A stretch of DNA of 64,000 nucleotides from Paenibacillus sp. FSL R7-0345 (GCF_038595055.1 NZ_CP152002.1:6382501-6446500), one strand, 5' to 3'; positions 23,301 through 31,446 are shown, counted from the first letter of the stretch. Notes: generated by a model from the sequence alone, not told the origin. Program-made: numbers and translations.

Positions 23301-23545
23301 ATATAGGCAAGGATAGCCTCCATCTGATGCTGAGCATGTATAATCTCTATATCATCAGGTAGTTCCATCAGGTTATCGACTACTACAACACCTAAATCAA
23401 TGAATCTACCTGCTATATCGCCAATTCTAGACGTATATAAAAAAACTTGATGATTTCTAGAAATTAATTCTTTTAGTATTGTATAAGTCAATGTTTCTGT
23501 GCCACCTGAATACTGTAAATCAGCAATAGTAAATAATATTTTCAT
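20354..23545 (-). CDS. Giant multidomain glycosyltransferase (GT4-like, coiled coil, GT2, GT4)
   Basis: This 1063-residue protein has four visible parts. Residues 1-310 look like a GT-B (GT4) transferase (ADLQYSGGTETLTYTIL; SLGRGILEAMSCGRIPLVF). Residues about 345-440 are a predicted coiled coil rich in Glu, Lys, Leu and Asn, closing with YTSRAWKAILKIR, a linker often found before GT2 domains. Residues about 475-730 are a GT2 domain (VSVVIPIYDRT-like start, LLLVCDGSPKET, FLAFQDSDDIAE, KYREDHELWLRLAYNGYKF). Residues about 745-1063 form a second GT4 domain (IPGCGISGGIAVICQHANRL; RVEGFFGPPLEMMACGGA). It could add several residues of the repeat unit, with the coiled coil as spacer or ruler; this is inference. 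AGGAG precedes the start. The gene is strongly AT-rich. Confidence 0.85.
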   Translation of the reverse strand: MKILFTIADLQYSGGTETLTYTILKELISRNHQVFLYTSRIGDIAGRFIDLGVVVVDNLMELPDDIEIIHAQHQMEAILAYIRYPLVPMVFTANGIIPWQEQPILVPSVVKYIAVSEEVKSSLITNWNIPESLIEIVRNGIDRKRFYPKSPINKIPRNLLLLSNRFTPKVEEVLLEVASEMNLKLEIIGQSVRNLWNVEDKILDADIVVSLGRGILEAMSCGRIPLVFDYNGGDDIVTSNNYYEIRKNNFSGRAFKRDFTPVEIVERIKEAYIEDTVQQNLELIEKYHDIQVIVDQIINIYTGIQHIVIVKQDSYKIISEYLFSGYMYSGKEIVNKEKNIRYLIEVNKETKAGIEKSTETINELSKSVNEYVLRNQALQQEINEATLMSNELGAQVSQLSNEIKMLQLEFNEDKKKTMEEMDKKENNSKYLLELCAEKDKQLSQIYTSRAWKAILKIRNVKRLSKKALRNPKWALKKIVYRNSVKISPVKKDLKSKVSIDNDNPLISVVIPIYDRTDVLRESINSILQQSYENFELLLVCDGSPKETLSIVEEYATHPKVRIFKFFNNSGNAVRGRNKAIVESRGQFLAFQDSDDIAESNRLELSLQYIEKYKADVVYGGWRAKVDGTRSIDIQDGQEVFSPDCDYEKLLEVCVPCQSTVMVRLAAVKAVGGLKTSMKYREDHELWLRLAYNGYKFKSIPLILTNLRLHQNNLELSFKDEDNIWVDLMNEEHKKTISLKPKIAYVIPGCGISGGIAVICQHANRLLNRGYDVILITEDNLKEISWFPKQKVQIVGLEEAPENLDIVIATGWSTAYTIAEIPAARKIYFVQSDESRFYPAGSLDSKRALESYKLNYELMTEAKWIQKWLLESFGKSSVYVPNGLDEEIVHHDIPIIPKKDRIRVLLEGPIDIPFKGMEDAFLAVKDLDCEIWCISSAGKPKEEWRCDHFFEKVPMIKMREFYSSCDILLKMSRVEGFFGPPLEMMACGGACVVSKVSGYDEYIINEHNALVVEMGDVAGAKAAVKRLIEDEELRRKLVVNGKVTADNWKWEPTIDILEKFILLG

Positions 23546-23563
23546 TAAACTCTCTCTCCTAGT

Positions 23564-24406
23564 CTAAGGACTGATATTTATTGCGTTTTCAAACAAAACA
23601 GTTCCCCATTCGTATAGAGGCATATCAAAATCAGATTTAACATGAATTGCTTTTCCTCTACGCTTTATCCATTTAGCTCCATACGGTTCGAATGGAAAAT
23701 GATTAATATAATATTCGCAGGTTTCTTCCCAGTGTTGTATAGAAAGCGATTTTCCATAGTGTTGGCAATAGAACCGAGTTATGATTTTTTCGTTTGAGGT
23801 ATATACTGGCTCTCTTGAATCCAAACCACGGAATTTTATATTCTCATTTAATCGCCACATCATAATTATATCTCTTCTTTCCGGTCCAAAAAAACGTCTA
23901 AAATTTAGTAGCTTCTTTCCGGAAGTTATAGGCTCATAATCATTTTGAGTCAAGTAGGCATCGAACAACTGTATTTTCACAATATCAACATCAATCGCCT
24001 CGTCACTATCTATGAACCCTTTAATGTCGCCTATATAGCGCTCATCTGCATCTGCGCAAAACACCCATTCAGGCTGATATGTCGAAGCCAAGTGAAGCAA
24101 CTTATTTCTGTGTTCAGTTTCACAACTAATCCGTTCACTCGGTTTGGTCTTCCACTTATAGTTTCTAACAACAGCCAAAACTTTAGGATGATCTTTTAAT
24201 ATGTTAAAAGAACCATCGGTGCTCGCATCATCATAACAGACAATTCCATCTGCAAACATGCTTAACGAATCTAGAGTATCTTTAAGTATAAGGGCTTCGT
24301 TTCTAATTCTAATTATCGCTATTATTCTCACAACACCTAAATCACGTCTATAAGTAAAAAGCCTCTCATTATCTACCGTTAGATTAGACTCATTTAATAA
24401 TCCCAT
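23564..24406 (-). CDS. Family 2-like glycosyltransferase
   Basis: This 280-residue protein has a GT-A fold start (VRIIAIIRIRNEALILKDTL), the donor-site strand VCYDDASTDGS, and the DxD-type motif WVFCADADERYIGD. The C-terminal half (FGPERRDIIMMWRL, HYGKSLSIQHWEETCEYY) resembles glycosyltransferases of surface-glycan loci but gives no donor or acceptor. Its start overlaps the wzt stop by 13 bp and has AGGAG 9 bp upstream, so it is coupled to the exporter genes. The gene is AT-rich like its neighbours. Confidence 0.75.
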   Translation of the reverse strand: MGLLNESNLTVDNERLFTYRRDLGVVRIIAIIRIRNEALILKDTLDSLSMFADGIVCYDDASTDGSFNILKDHPKVLAVVRNYKWKTKPSERISCETEHRNKLLHLASTYQPEWVFCADADERYIGDIKGFIDSDEAIDVDIVKIQLFDAYLTQNDYEPITSGKKLLNFRRFFGPERRDIIMMWRLNENIKFRGLDSREPVYTSNEKIITRFYCQHYGKSLSIQHWEETCEYYINHFPFEPYGAKWIKRRGKAIHVKSDFDMPLYEWGTVLFENAINISP

Positions 24407-25590
24407 TGGTGTTTACTCCTAAACATTCCATCAGCAATAGGAATCCCATTTTTGTTTCTTTTTGCTTCAACAGAAAATTTCGCCACGTAATCTTTTCGAT
24501 CATATGGGAACATGGATAGTTCATCTGAAATACTAACAGTCACATAATATTTACCTCTAACAAAATCATTATTCGGAATAGTTAAAACAATTTTTTTATG
24601 GGTCGCTTCAAAATAGATGTCATCACGCACTGTATTATATAATGTAACAACAGCACCCGATGTATTATGAATAATAACACCTATACCATAATTGATAATA
24701 TTCTCAACAAATTCTAGTTCAATAGAAACAGTAATATCGTCGTCAATAAAGTATTGATCTTTATTAACTTTAACATCTTTAATTATAATTTTGTTATTTG
24801 AAGTGTCGGGTTTAGCGTTATCGACGGTAAAGAGTTCCTCCTTCTGTTCATTTATATAATCTTGATATTCTGTACAAACGTCCTCTGCTCTGCCCATCAT
24901 TTTAATTTTTCCATTTTCAATCCAAATGGCTCTGTCACAAAAGTTCCGAACACTAGAAATGGAATGGCTCACAAAAAAAATAGTTTTCCCTTCATTTCTA
25001 AATTGCTTCATTTTAGTAAACGACTTCTCTTGAAAGTGTGCATCTCCAACAGACAGAGCTTCATCTACTATCAATATATCCGGGTCAACATTAATCGCCA
25101 CGGCAAAGGCTAATCTCGCAAACATACCGCTCGAATATGATTTCACTGGCTGAGTCACAAATTCACCAATATCCGCAAAATCCAAGATAGACTGCATTTT
25201 AGCGTCCATATCTGCTTTACTATATCCCATGATAGTTCCATTCATATATACATTCTCAATGCCAGATAATTCCGGGTTAAACCCCGCTCCTAATTCCAAA
25301 AGTGCAGATACTTTCCCATTAACTCGGACTTCTCCAGTCGTCGGTTGTAGAACTCCAGTTACAATTTTTAAAAGAGTAGATTTCCCCGAACCATTCTTGC
25401 CTAAGACACCTACCGTTTCCCCTTTCCCAACAGAGAAACTGATGTCATTTAAAGCCATAAAATCTCGGTGGAGTTTCTTTCTTAAAGGATGAAAAACCTC
25501 CTTAATTCTGTCAGTTGGCTTTTCGTAAATTTTGTATACTTTCGAAATTTTATTCACTTCAATTAATTTAGAATTATCAAATTCTTTCAT
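24394..25590 (-). CDS. wzt: Polysaccharide ABC exporter ATPase with C-terminal carbohydrate-binding-type domain (Wzt)
   Basis: This 398-residue protein starts with an ABC ATPase domain of the TagH/Wzt type: Walker A VLGKNGSGKSTLLKIV, GAGFNPELSGIENV, signature YSSGMFARLAFAVA, Walker B DILIVDEALSVGD and the switch histidine in FFVSHS. From about residue 265 an extra beta-rich domain follows, like the Wzt C-terminal domain that in E. coli O8/O9a binds the finished chain end. It therefore may power export of an undecaprenyl-linked glycan in a chain-specific way. GAGGTGA precedes the ATG. It is followed directly by a GT gene (13-bp overlap) and preceded by wzm with a 12-bp gap. Confidence 0.9.
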   Translation of the reverse strand: MKEFDNSKLIEVNKISKVYKIYEKPTDRIKEVFHPLRKKLHRDFMALNDISFSVGKGETVGVLGKNGSGKSTLLKIVTGVLQPTTGEVRVNGKVSALLELGAGFNPELSGIENVYMNGTIMGYSKADMDAKMQSILDFADIGEFVTQPVKSYSSGMFARLAFAVAINVDPDILIVDEALSVGDAHFQEKSFTKMKQFRNEGKTIFFVSHSISSVRNFCDRAIWIENGKIKMMGRAEDVCTEYQDYINEQKEELFTVDNAKPDTSNNKIIIKDVKVNKDQYFIDDDITVSIELEFVENIINYGIGVIIHNTSGAVVTLYNTVRDDIYFEATHKKIVLTIPNNDFVRGKYYVTVSISDELSMFPYDRKDYVAKFSVEAKRNKNGIPIADGMFRSKHQWDY

Positions 25591-25602
25591 ATAAATGTCA
25601 CC

Positions 25603-26403
25603 TCAAAGGATATCTGCAAAATGATGTGATAATTTTTTAAAGATTTTCGAACCTAAAGTTAAGATTAGCAAAAGTGTTCCCCAGAAAGTAAATGTGAGAT
25701 ACAAGTCCTTCTCCCAAAACCAATGATCATACAAAAAAGTGTTTCTATAGCCTTCAACTATATAATACATAGGCATTAACTTAAAAAGAGGTTGGAGTTT
25801 TTCAGGCAACATATCTATAGAATAAAAAATTGGTGTAAGCCAAAAAGCAATTTGCAAAAAAACGGAAACGATTTGAGCAGTATCTTTAAAGAAAATAACC
25901 ACGGACGACGTAATCCAAGATAGGCCCAGTGAAAGAAAAAAATTAGCTACTAAAAAGTAAATTAGCTGCAGTTGATGTATATCAGGATATATACCATAGG
26001 CTAGAAGGAGGCAGAAAACAAAAAACACAAAAAATAAGTGTACATAAAAAGAAGAGAGCACTTTTACAGTAGGTAATATACTTACCGGGAATACTATTTT
26101 TTGAACTAAATAGCTATTTTCAGTAACTGAATTCGTAGAACTAGCCCAACTTTCTGAAAAGAAAAACCATGGAATGATACTTGAAACAAAATAAAGTATA
26201 TACGGAATGTCATTTACAGGCGCCGACCTGAATCCAACCTGGAAGATAAACCAATAAATCAAGATCATTATAGTCGGTTGTACGAATGCCCATATTGCAC
26301 CAAAATACGAACCTACATATTTTGACCTGAAATCTTTAAATGACAAATCTAATATTAGCTTTTTGTTTCGATATTGATCCTTCATACTTTCTAATAAGAC
26401 CAT
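25603..26403 (-). CDS. wzm: Polysaccharide ABC exporter permease (Wzm)
   Basis: This 266-residue ABC-2 permease has six hydrophobic segments and the family's N-terminal amphipathic region (LILDLSFKDFRSKYVGSYFG), plus the C-terminal PMYYIVEGYRNTFLY stretch seen in Wzm/TagG proteins. Together with the Wzt-like ATPase downstream it should move lipid-linked glycan across the membrane. It starts at an ATG that shares one base with the stop of the upstream glycosyltransferase (TAATG), with GAGG 5 bp upstream. The gene is strongly AT-rich. Confidence 0.9.
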   Translation of the reverse strand: MVLLESMKDQYRNKKLILDLSFKDFRSKYVGSYFGAIWAFVQPTIMILIYWFIFQVGFRSAPVNDIPYILYFVSSIIPWFFFSESWASSTNSVTENSYLVQKIVFPVSILPTVKVLSSFYVHLFFVFFVFCLLLAYGIYPDIHQLQLIYFLVANFFLSLGLSWITSSVVIFFKDTAQIVSVFLQIAFWLTPIFYSIDMLPEKLQPLFKLMPMYYIVEGYRNTFLYDHWFWEKDLYLTFTFWGTLLLILTLGSKIFKKLSHHFADIL

Positions 26404-27662
26404 TATTTCCTCACCTTTTTATTAAATTTCCGAAAATGATAAATACTCCACTTAAGGTTAGTTAAAATTATACTACTAAAGAAAGTAAATGGATTAGATT
26501 TGTATTTAGCTATTTTCATAGGATTTTCACAATATCTCAAAAGGTCTTCCATCACATTGCTCCATTTCAGTTGGCCATGAATATTGTCAAGATTCGATTT
26601 GTAGAAATCCAACTTAGTCATATCATTTGATAGATTTAAAATAACATCAGCTAATTCATTAGGATTCTCATAATCAACATTCACTCCAACATTCTTCTTC
26701 TCTATCAATACATCCGAAAGATAATCCCCCATCGTCGACACAATAGGGAGTGAACACCATATATAATCCAATACCCTTGTTCTGTGTGAATATCGAGTTT
26801 CTAATATATCAAAATGAGTTACAAGACCAATATCACTGTCTAGTAAATAGTCCTGTCGTTTGTTATATGGAATCCAATCTCCTAGTATAACATTTTTCCC
26901 CAAAACATCATACCTTAAACAGAGTTCTTTTAACTCCGCATTTTGTTTACCGCCCATTATAAAAAGCTTGACTTTTTCATTTTTAGTTTTGATTATTGAA
27001 AATGCTTTAATAACCGTCTCTATATCTAACCACTTCCAACTCCCCCCAGCCCACTGTACAATAAAATCATCATTAGAAAACCCCTCGGTTTTATCTCGTA
27101 GTACCCCTGGAGATGTTTGTTGCGGAACCTCTGAAGGTATTCCAAAGGGAACTATTCCAATAATGTCCGATATCTTTTTCCGTTTATAATAATTGTTCAC
27201 ATCAATCGCACCAACAATACTCAAAGACCCAATCCAATAATCAATCTGCCTCTGATTTGAACATATAAAAAAATCACCTGCTAATAATTGTTCCCTTAAT
27301 ATCTTCAGATCAATTCTATACAGTATCTTACCTACAAAATCCTTTTTTCTAATTTCTAAATTTTCTAAAATAAAGGGATCATATAGATCAATAACCAACA
27401 CCTTTTTTGTGTTTTTAATAGAGGGATAATGGAATAAAGTTAGCCCTTGTGTGATTACTATATCGCACCAATTTAACATTTTTTTAACATTTTTTTTGTT
27501 TAGCATATAACAAGGAAGCGAGCGGGTAAATTCGTTTAATTCGGATAATAATACAATCACATCGTGTTTTTTCCCCAACTCAATTAAAAAGTTATAGTAC
27601 CTTATGCTGGGACCTGCCATCTTATCATCAAAATTCGTGGGGGGTATGAGTAATATTTTCAT
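26403..27662 (-). CDS. Glycosyltransferase, GT4-like (GT-B fold)
   Basis: This 419-residue protein has a GT-B layout. The N-terminal half starts with LLIPPTNFDDKMAGPSIRYY, and the C-terminal donor half contains WAGGSWKWLDIETVIKAF, KLFIMGGKQNAELK and the region ILETRYSHRTRVLDYIWC leading to LPIVSTMGDYLSD, where GT4 enzymes bind nucleotide sugar. Donor and linkage are unknown. It is the first gene of the long leftward operon that continues through wzm, wzt and the rfb genes. GAGGAG lies 6 bp before the ATG. The gene is strongly AT-rich. Confidence 0.8.
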   Translation of the reverse strand: MKILLIPPTNFDDKMAGPSIRYYNFLIELGKKHDVIVLLSELNEFTRSLPCYMLNKKNVKKMLNWCDIVITQGLTLFHYPSIKNTKKVLVIDLYDPFILENLEIRKKDFVGKILYRIDLKILREQLLAGDFFICSNQRQIDYWIGSLSIVGAIDVNNYYKRKKISDIIGIVPFGIPSEVPQQTSPGVLRDKTEGFSNDDFIVQWAGGSWKWLDIETVIKAFSIIKTKNEKVKLFIMGGKQNAELKELCLRYDVLGKNVILGDWIPYNKRQDYLLDSDIGLVTHFDILETRYSHRTRVLDYIWCSLPIVSTMGDYLSDVLIEKKNVGVNVDYENPNELADVILNLSNDMTKLDFYKSNLDNIHGQLKWSNVMEDLLRYCENPMKIAKYKSNPFTFFSSIILTNLKWSIYHFRKFNKKVRK

Positions 27663-27733
27663 TTCGTTCTCCTCATAAAACTCTAATTACAATTGCAGTT
27701 TAATATTTATTCCCCATACCAAAGCTTAATAAG

Positions 27734-27748
27734 CTTATACTGTATAAG
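27734..27748. promoter_or_regulatory. Candidate operator palindrome in divergent promoter region
   Basis: CTTATAC-T-GTATAAG is a perfect 7-bp inverted repeat with one central base. It sits in the 154-bp gap between the leftward glycan operon and the rightward ligase-like gene, next to a second near-palindrome (AAGCTTAATAAGCTT, 27722-27736). No strong pair of -35 and -10 boxes could be fixed around it, so regulatory use is only inferred from position and symmetry. Confidence 0.35.
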
Positions 27749-27816
27749 TTAAGTAGAAATAGAATATACCCATATGCTAAAATATTGTCGTACCTACAGG
27801 AAAAGGAGATTAAAAC

Positions 27817-30273
27817 GTGTCGAACCCAGTATACGGTAAAAATGCAGACCAGTCGAGAAATGTTGAAAAAATATCCAGCCCCATGTGGGCATTGGCTGTT
27901 GCTTTTATTTTGTTTCTGATCTGGACCCCGTTCCAGGTTGGGTTGTTTAACGGACAGCAGCTGGATTTTGAAAAGCCGATCTACATAGCTTCACTGCTTA
28001 GCAGCTTGTTGCTGCTTATCTGGATGGGCTTGTACTTTACAAAATTCAAGCTTGAGGAGCAGCGCGATTTAGTTGTAATTGCTGCGTTGTTACTTCCTAT
28101 AACCTATGCCTTGTCGCTCTTTGGCGCAGCTTCGCATTATATGGCGATGAATCTTCTGCTTATTCAGAGCATGTATATTGCAATATTCATTATAGCGTTA
28201 TATCTGCTCAAGCAAAAGCGACTAAATGTTGTCATACAGAATGCGGTTCTTGCCATTTCCTATTTCATTGTGATGTTTGGATTGATTAACTGGCTTGGAG
28301 GCGCGAAATTTGCCGGAGGAATGGTCGGCTGGTTCTCAAATACGGTGCGCGACGGTAAATATTTGGATGCCGTAATGACCGACTCCAACGGTCTTCGTCT
28401 AACCTCCATTTTCCAGTATGCAAATACGTATGCAGCCTTTCTAATGGCTTTTCTGTTCGTTGCTGTATTCGCCCTGATCCGCTCCAAGAAGTGGTACGGC
28501 ACACTAACCCACGGGTTCATGCTAGTACCGATCATTGTATCACTGCTGCTCACTCTGTCCCGCGGTGGACTTGTCATGCTGCCTGTCGTGTTTATACTGC
28601 TGCTAGTTCTGCTAAAACCAGCCCAGCAGATTCTCTGGATCATTCATTTGGCAATTGCCGGTATTGCTGCGTTGGCAGTAACTAACCCTCTGACTACGCT
28701 GGGAACAGAACTGAATACAGCATTTACGTCCGGAGCTGCATTAAAGGGATGGGCTTATCTTATTATTGCTTCTCTCGTAGTAGCAGGGCTGGGGTGGGCA
28801 ATACAACGTTTTGTAGCACCCCGGCTGGAGAACAAGCTAGGCGTTTGGGGATCGCGTAAAGGCTCTGGTCTCTGGCTTCCGCTTGGTTCACTCATTCTTG
28901 TGGGAATCGTTGCGTTCCTGCTGATCGGGACAAGCGTACGCAGCATTCTGCCTGCGAACATTGAAACCCGGCTGGAAAACATCAATTTTAAGCAGCACAG
29001 TGTATTGGAACGGTTCACTTTTTATAAGGATGCTATGAAAGTAGTTAAAGATTATCCTATTCTCGGAGCTGGCGGTGGCGGTTGGGCGTCCCTTTATGAA
29101 CAGTATCAGAACAACCCATATACAAGCCGTCAGGCACACAACTTCTTTTTGCAGTACTTGATTGAGGTTGGGATTGTCGGTTTCATCGTGTTTATAGGCT
29201 TTATCGGATATGTGCTCTACAAATATATCCGCGGCTACTTGAAGCGTGAAAGAGACGACTTTGCCAATGGTTACTTCTATTACATTATTGCACTGTCCAT
29301 TCTGATCCATAGCTTGCTGGATTTCAACTTAAGTTATGCGTTTATGGGCATCTTGGTCTTCCTGAGCCTTGCCGGTATGGGAGCTTCAATGGATAGTAAG
29401 GTACTGCGCCGTAACTGGAATAAGACTGGACTGCGGGTAGGTTATCTAGCGGTTGTTGCCGTTGGGACTGTCTTCCTTCTGTTCCTTTCCATTAATTATT
29501 TAAGCTCCAGTACTTCAGCAATGAAGGCTAAGAATCTTGTCGGTGTCAGTCAGTCCTATGAAGAGATCAAAGCACCGCTGGTGAAGGCACTGGACAAACG
29601 TTCGTACCATCCTGAATCGGTAATATACCTTTCATCCATGGATCAGCAGGTCTTTACGCAAACGCAGGATACCCAGTATCTTGATGAGGCTTATAACTTT
29701 GTAACTAGCGCGCTGGATGATGAGCCTTATAACAAAGATTTGTTGAAACAGCTTGTCGGTATTTACGATCTCAAGGGACAAGCCGATCTTGCATTTGCCG
29801 TATATGAGGATAATGCTTATAAGTTCTACTGGGATATTGATTGGTACGATGCTATTATCAGCCGGTCCTTCACTTTGGGCTATGCCGCCTATGAGCAAAA
29901 GGATGACGCCAAGAAACAAGAATATGTTACTAACGGTCTTGAAGCTTATAAGCACGTGACCGATGGAGTTGAACATCTTAAAACGCTGCCGCCTGAACAG
30001 CTGCAGGGCCGTCCGTTCTCCGTTACACCTAGCATCGCACTGAATTCCGGAAAGCTACAGCTGATGTCCGGGGATGATGAGCTTGCAGCTGCAACTCTCA
30101 AATCAGGTCTCAGCGAAGATTACGCAGATACTACTAACCGCGAAATCGCCCGTTGGTACCTGGCTGTGCTGAAGCGCAGCGGCGGACAAGATCAGGCTAT
30201 TTATGATTTGCTGATTGCTGCTGATGCAGCGGAAGCAGCGGCAATTGATTCAATTGCTGCAATGCAGTTCTAA
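27817..30273 (+). CDS. O-antigen ligase/polymerase-like membrane protein with C-terminal TPR-like domain
   Basis: This 818-residue protein has about twelve to fourteen membrane segments up to residue 560. The Wzy_C (O-antigen ligase) signature is visible in the large loop region: LSRGGLVMLPVVF early, GAGGGGWASLYEQYQNN, and RQAHNFFLQYLIEVGIVGF. Residues about 590-818 are soluble and helical with paired-helix repeats resembling TPRs. Proteins with this fold ligate or polymerise undecaprenyl-linked glycans; in Bacillales S-layer glycosylation loci a protein of this type (WsfB) transfers glycan to the S-layer protein. A ligase role is likely here because Wzm/Wzt export does not need a Wzy polymerase, but the acceptor is unknown. 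A GTG start has AAAAGGAG 8 bp upstream. Confidence 0.85.
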   Translation: MSNPVYGKNADQSRNVEKISSPMWALAVAFILFLIWTPFQVGLFNGQQLDFEKPIYIASLLSSLLLLIWMGLYFTKFKLEEQRDLVVIAALLLPITYALSLFGAASHYMAMNLLLIQSMYIAIFIIALYLLKQKRLNVVIQNAVLAISYFIVMFGLINWLGGAKFAGGMVGWFSNTVRDGKYLDAVMTDSNGLRLTSIFQYANTYAAFLMAFLFVAVFALIRSKKWYGTLTHGFMLVPIIVSLLLTLSRGGLVMLPVVFILLLVLLKPAQQILWIIHLAIAGIAALAVTNPLTTLGTELNTAFTSGAALKGWAYLIIASLVVAGLGWAIQRFVAPRLENKLGVWGSRKGSGLWLPLGSLILVGIVAFLLIGTSVRSILPANIETRLENINFKQHSVLERFTFYKDAMKVVKDYPILGAGGGGWASLYEQYQNNPYTSRQAHNFFLQYLIEVGIVGFIVFIGFIGYVLYKYIRGYLKRERDDFANGYFYYIIALSILIHSLLDFNLSYAFMGILVFLSLAGMGASMDSKVLRRNWNKTGLRVGYLAVVAVGTVFLLFLSINYLSSSTSAMKAKNLVGVSQSYEEIKAPLVKALDKRSYHPESVIYLSSMDQQVFTQTQDTQYLDEAYNFVTSALDDEPYNKDLLKQLVGIYDLKGQADLAFAVYEDNAYKFYWDIDWYDAIISRSFTLGYAAYEQKDDAKKQEYVTNGLEAYKHVTDGVEHLKTLPPEQLQGRPFSVTPSIALNSGKLQLMSGDDELAAATLKSGLSEDYADTTNREIARWYLAVLKRSGGQDQAIYDLLIAADAAEAAAIDSIAAMQF

Positions 30274-30286
30274 TACGGATACTCAC

Positions 30287-30326
30287 AAAAAAGGGACAAG
30301 GCTGATCATACAGCTTGTCCCTTTTT
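30287..30326. terminator. Bidirectional terminator between ligase-like gene and galU
   Basis: AAAAAAGGGACAAG-GCT and AGC-TTGTCCCTTTTT form a stem with one bulged base, flanked by A and T runs, so it can end transcription from both converging genes. Confidence 0.9.
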
Positions 30327-30359
30327 GTAACCTGTGCTTATGATGTTAGGATCATAAAT

Positions 30360-31250
30360 TTACAACTTAGCAGTCTTCGCAGCTTCATTATTAATAACTT
30401 CTTTGAGATAATCCAGCAACCCTTCCTTTAACTCCTCATGCTGAAGCGCATAATGTATGGTCGTCTGAATAAAGCCCATCTTCTCGCCAACATCATGCCG
30501 TCTGCCCTCGAAATCATAGGCAATAATCCGCTCTACATCGCTCAAACGTGCGATGGCATCTGTAAGCTGGATTTCTCCGCCTACCCCGACCTGCTGTTCG
30601 CCCAGCATATCGAAGATACGCGGGGTCAGGATATAACGTCCCAGGATCGCCAAATTGGACGGAGCGTCTTCACGCTTCGGCTTCTCAACCAGCCGGTTGG
30701 CTTTGTAGACGCGATCTGCCAGCTGAGTGCCGTCTACGAGGCCGTAGCGGGATACTTCTTCCCACGGTACAGGCTGCACCCCGACAATGGAGGACTTATA
30801 TTCTTCGTAGACTTCGATCATCTGCTTCAGACACGGTTTGTCCGCTTCGACGATATCGTCACCCAGTAGTACTGCAAACGGCTCATTACCGATGAATTTA
30901 CGGGCGCACCAGATGGCATGTCCGAGACCGCGGGGCTCTTTTTGACGGATATAATGGATGTCAGCCATTTCTGAAGATTTGCGCACAGACTCGAGCAGCT
31001 CCCACTTCTGCTTCTCCGCCAGGTTAAACTCTAACTCAAACGAATTGTCAAAATGGTCCTCAATCGCCCGCTTGCCCTTACCTGTGACGATAATGATATC
31101 TTCAATCCCGGATGCAACGGCTTCTTCGACAATATATTGAATCGTCGGCTTGTCTACAATTGGAAGCATTTCTTTGGGCATCGCTTTAGTGGCAGGCAAA
31201 AAGCGGGTGCCCAGGCCAGCCGCCGGAATAATCGCTTTACGGATTTTCAT
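30360..31250 (-). CDS. galU: UTP-glucose-1-phosphate uridylyltransferase
   Basis: This 296-residue enzyme makes UDP-glucose for surface glycans and glycolipids. It begins KAIIPAAGLGTRFLPATKAM, followed by the substrate site KEMLPIVDKPTIQYIVEEAV, EPRGLGHAIWCA, LGDDIVEA and VEKPKREDAPSNLAILGRY, all typical of GalU/GtaB. The ATG is preceded by AGAAGGAG. It is a single-gene unit at the edge of the glycan locus and converges on the ligase-like gene. UDP-glucose could also feed the epimerase at 19380-20330 and the priming transferase. Confidence 0.95.
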   Translation of the reverse strand: MKIRKAIIPAAGLGTRFLPATKAMPKEMLPIVDKPTIQYIVEEAVASGIEDIIIVTGKGKRAIEDHFDNSFELEFNLAEKQKWELLESVRKSSEMADIHYIRQKEPRGLGHAIWCARKFIGNEPFAVLLGDDIVEADKPCLKQMIEVYEEYKSSIVGVQPVPWEEVSRYGLVDGTQLADRVYKANRLVEKPKREDAPSNLAILGRYILTPRIFDMLGEQQVGVGGEIQLTDAIARLSDVERIIAYDFEGRRHDVGEKMGFIQTTIHYALQHEELKEGLLDYLKEVINNEAAKTAKL

Positions 31251-31388
31251 GACATAGCTCCTTCTGTTTCAGTTCTTTAGCGCCGCTACAGTTCTCGAGA
31301 AACTTGGCATAATAAATTCAATTATAGCAGTTCAGGAAGTTTTTTGGCAGTTAAATTGTTATATGCTAGGAACAAAGACTGTTTATTC

Positions 31389-31446
31389 AAAAATAGCCAG
31401 GACACACTCACGTCCAGCATAAAATGCTCCTGAGTGGCCCTGGCTT
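31389..31446 (-). terminator. Terminator after U32-family gene
   Basis: On the minus strand AGCCAGGGCCACTCA pairs with TGAGTGTGTCCTGGCT, with a further small hairpin in the loop, and is followed by five T residues. Confidence 0.85.
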
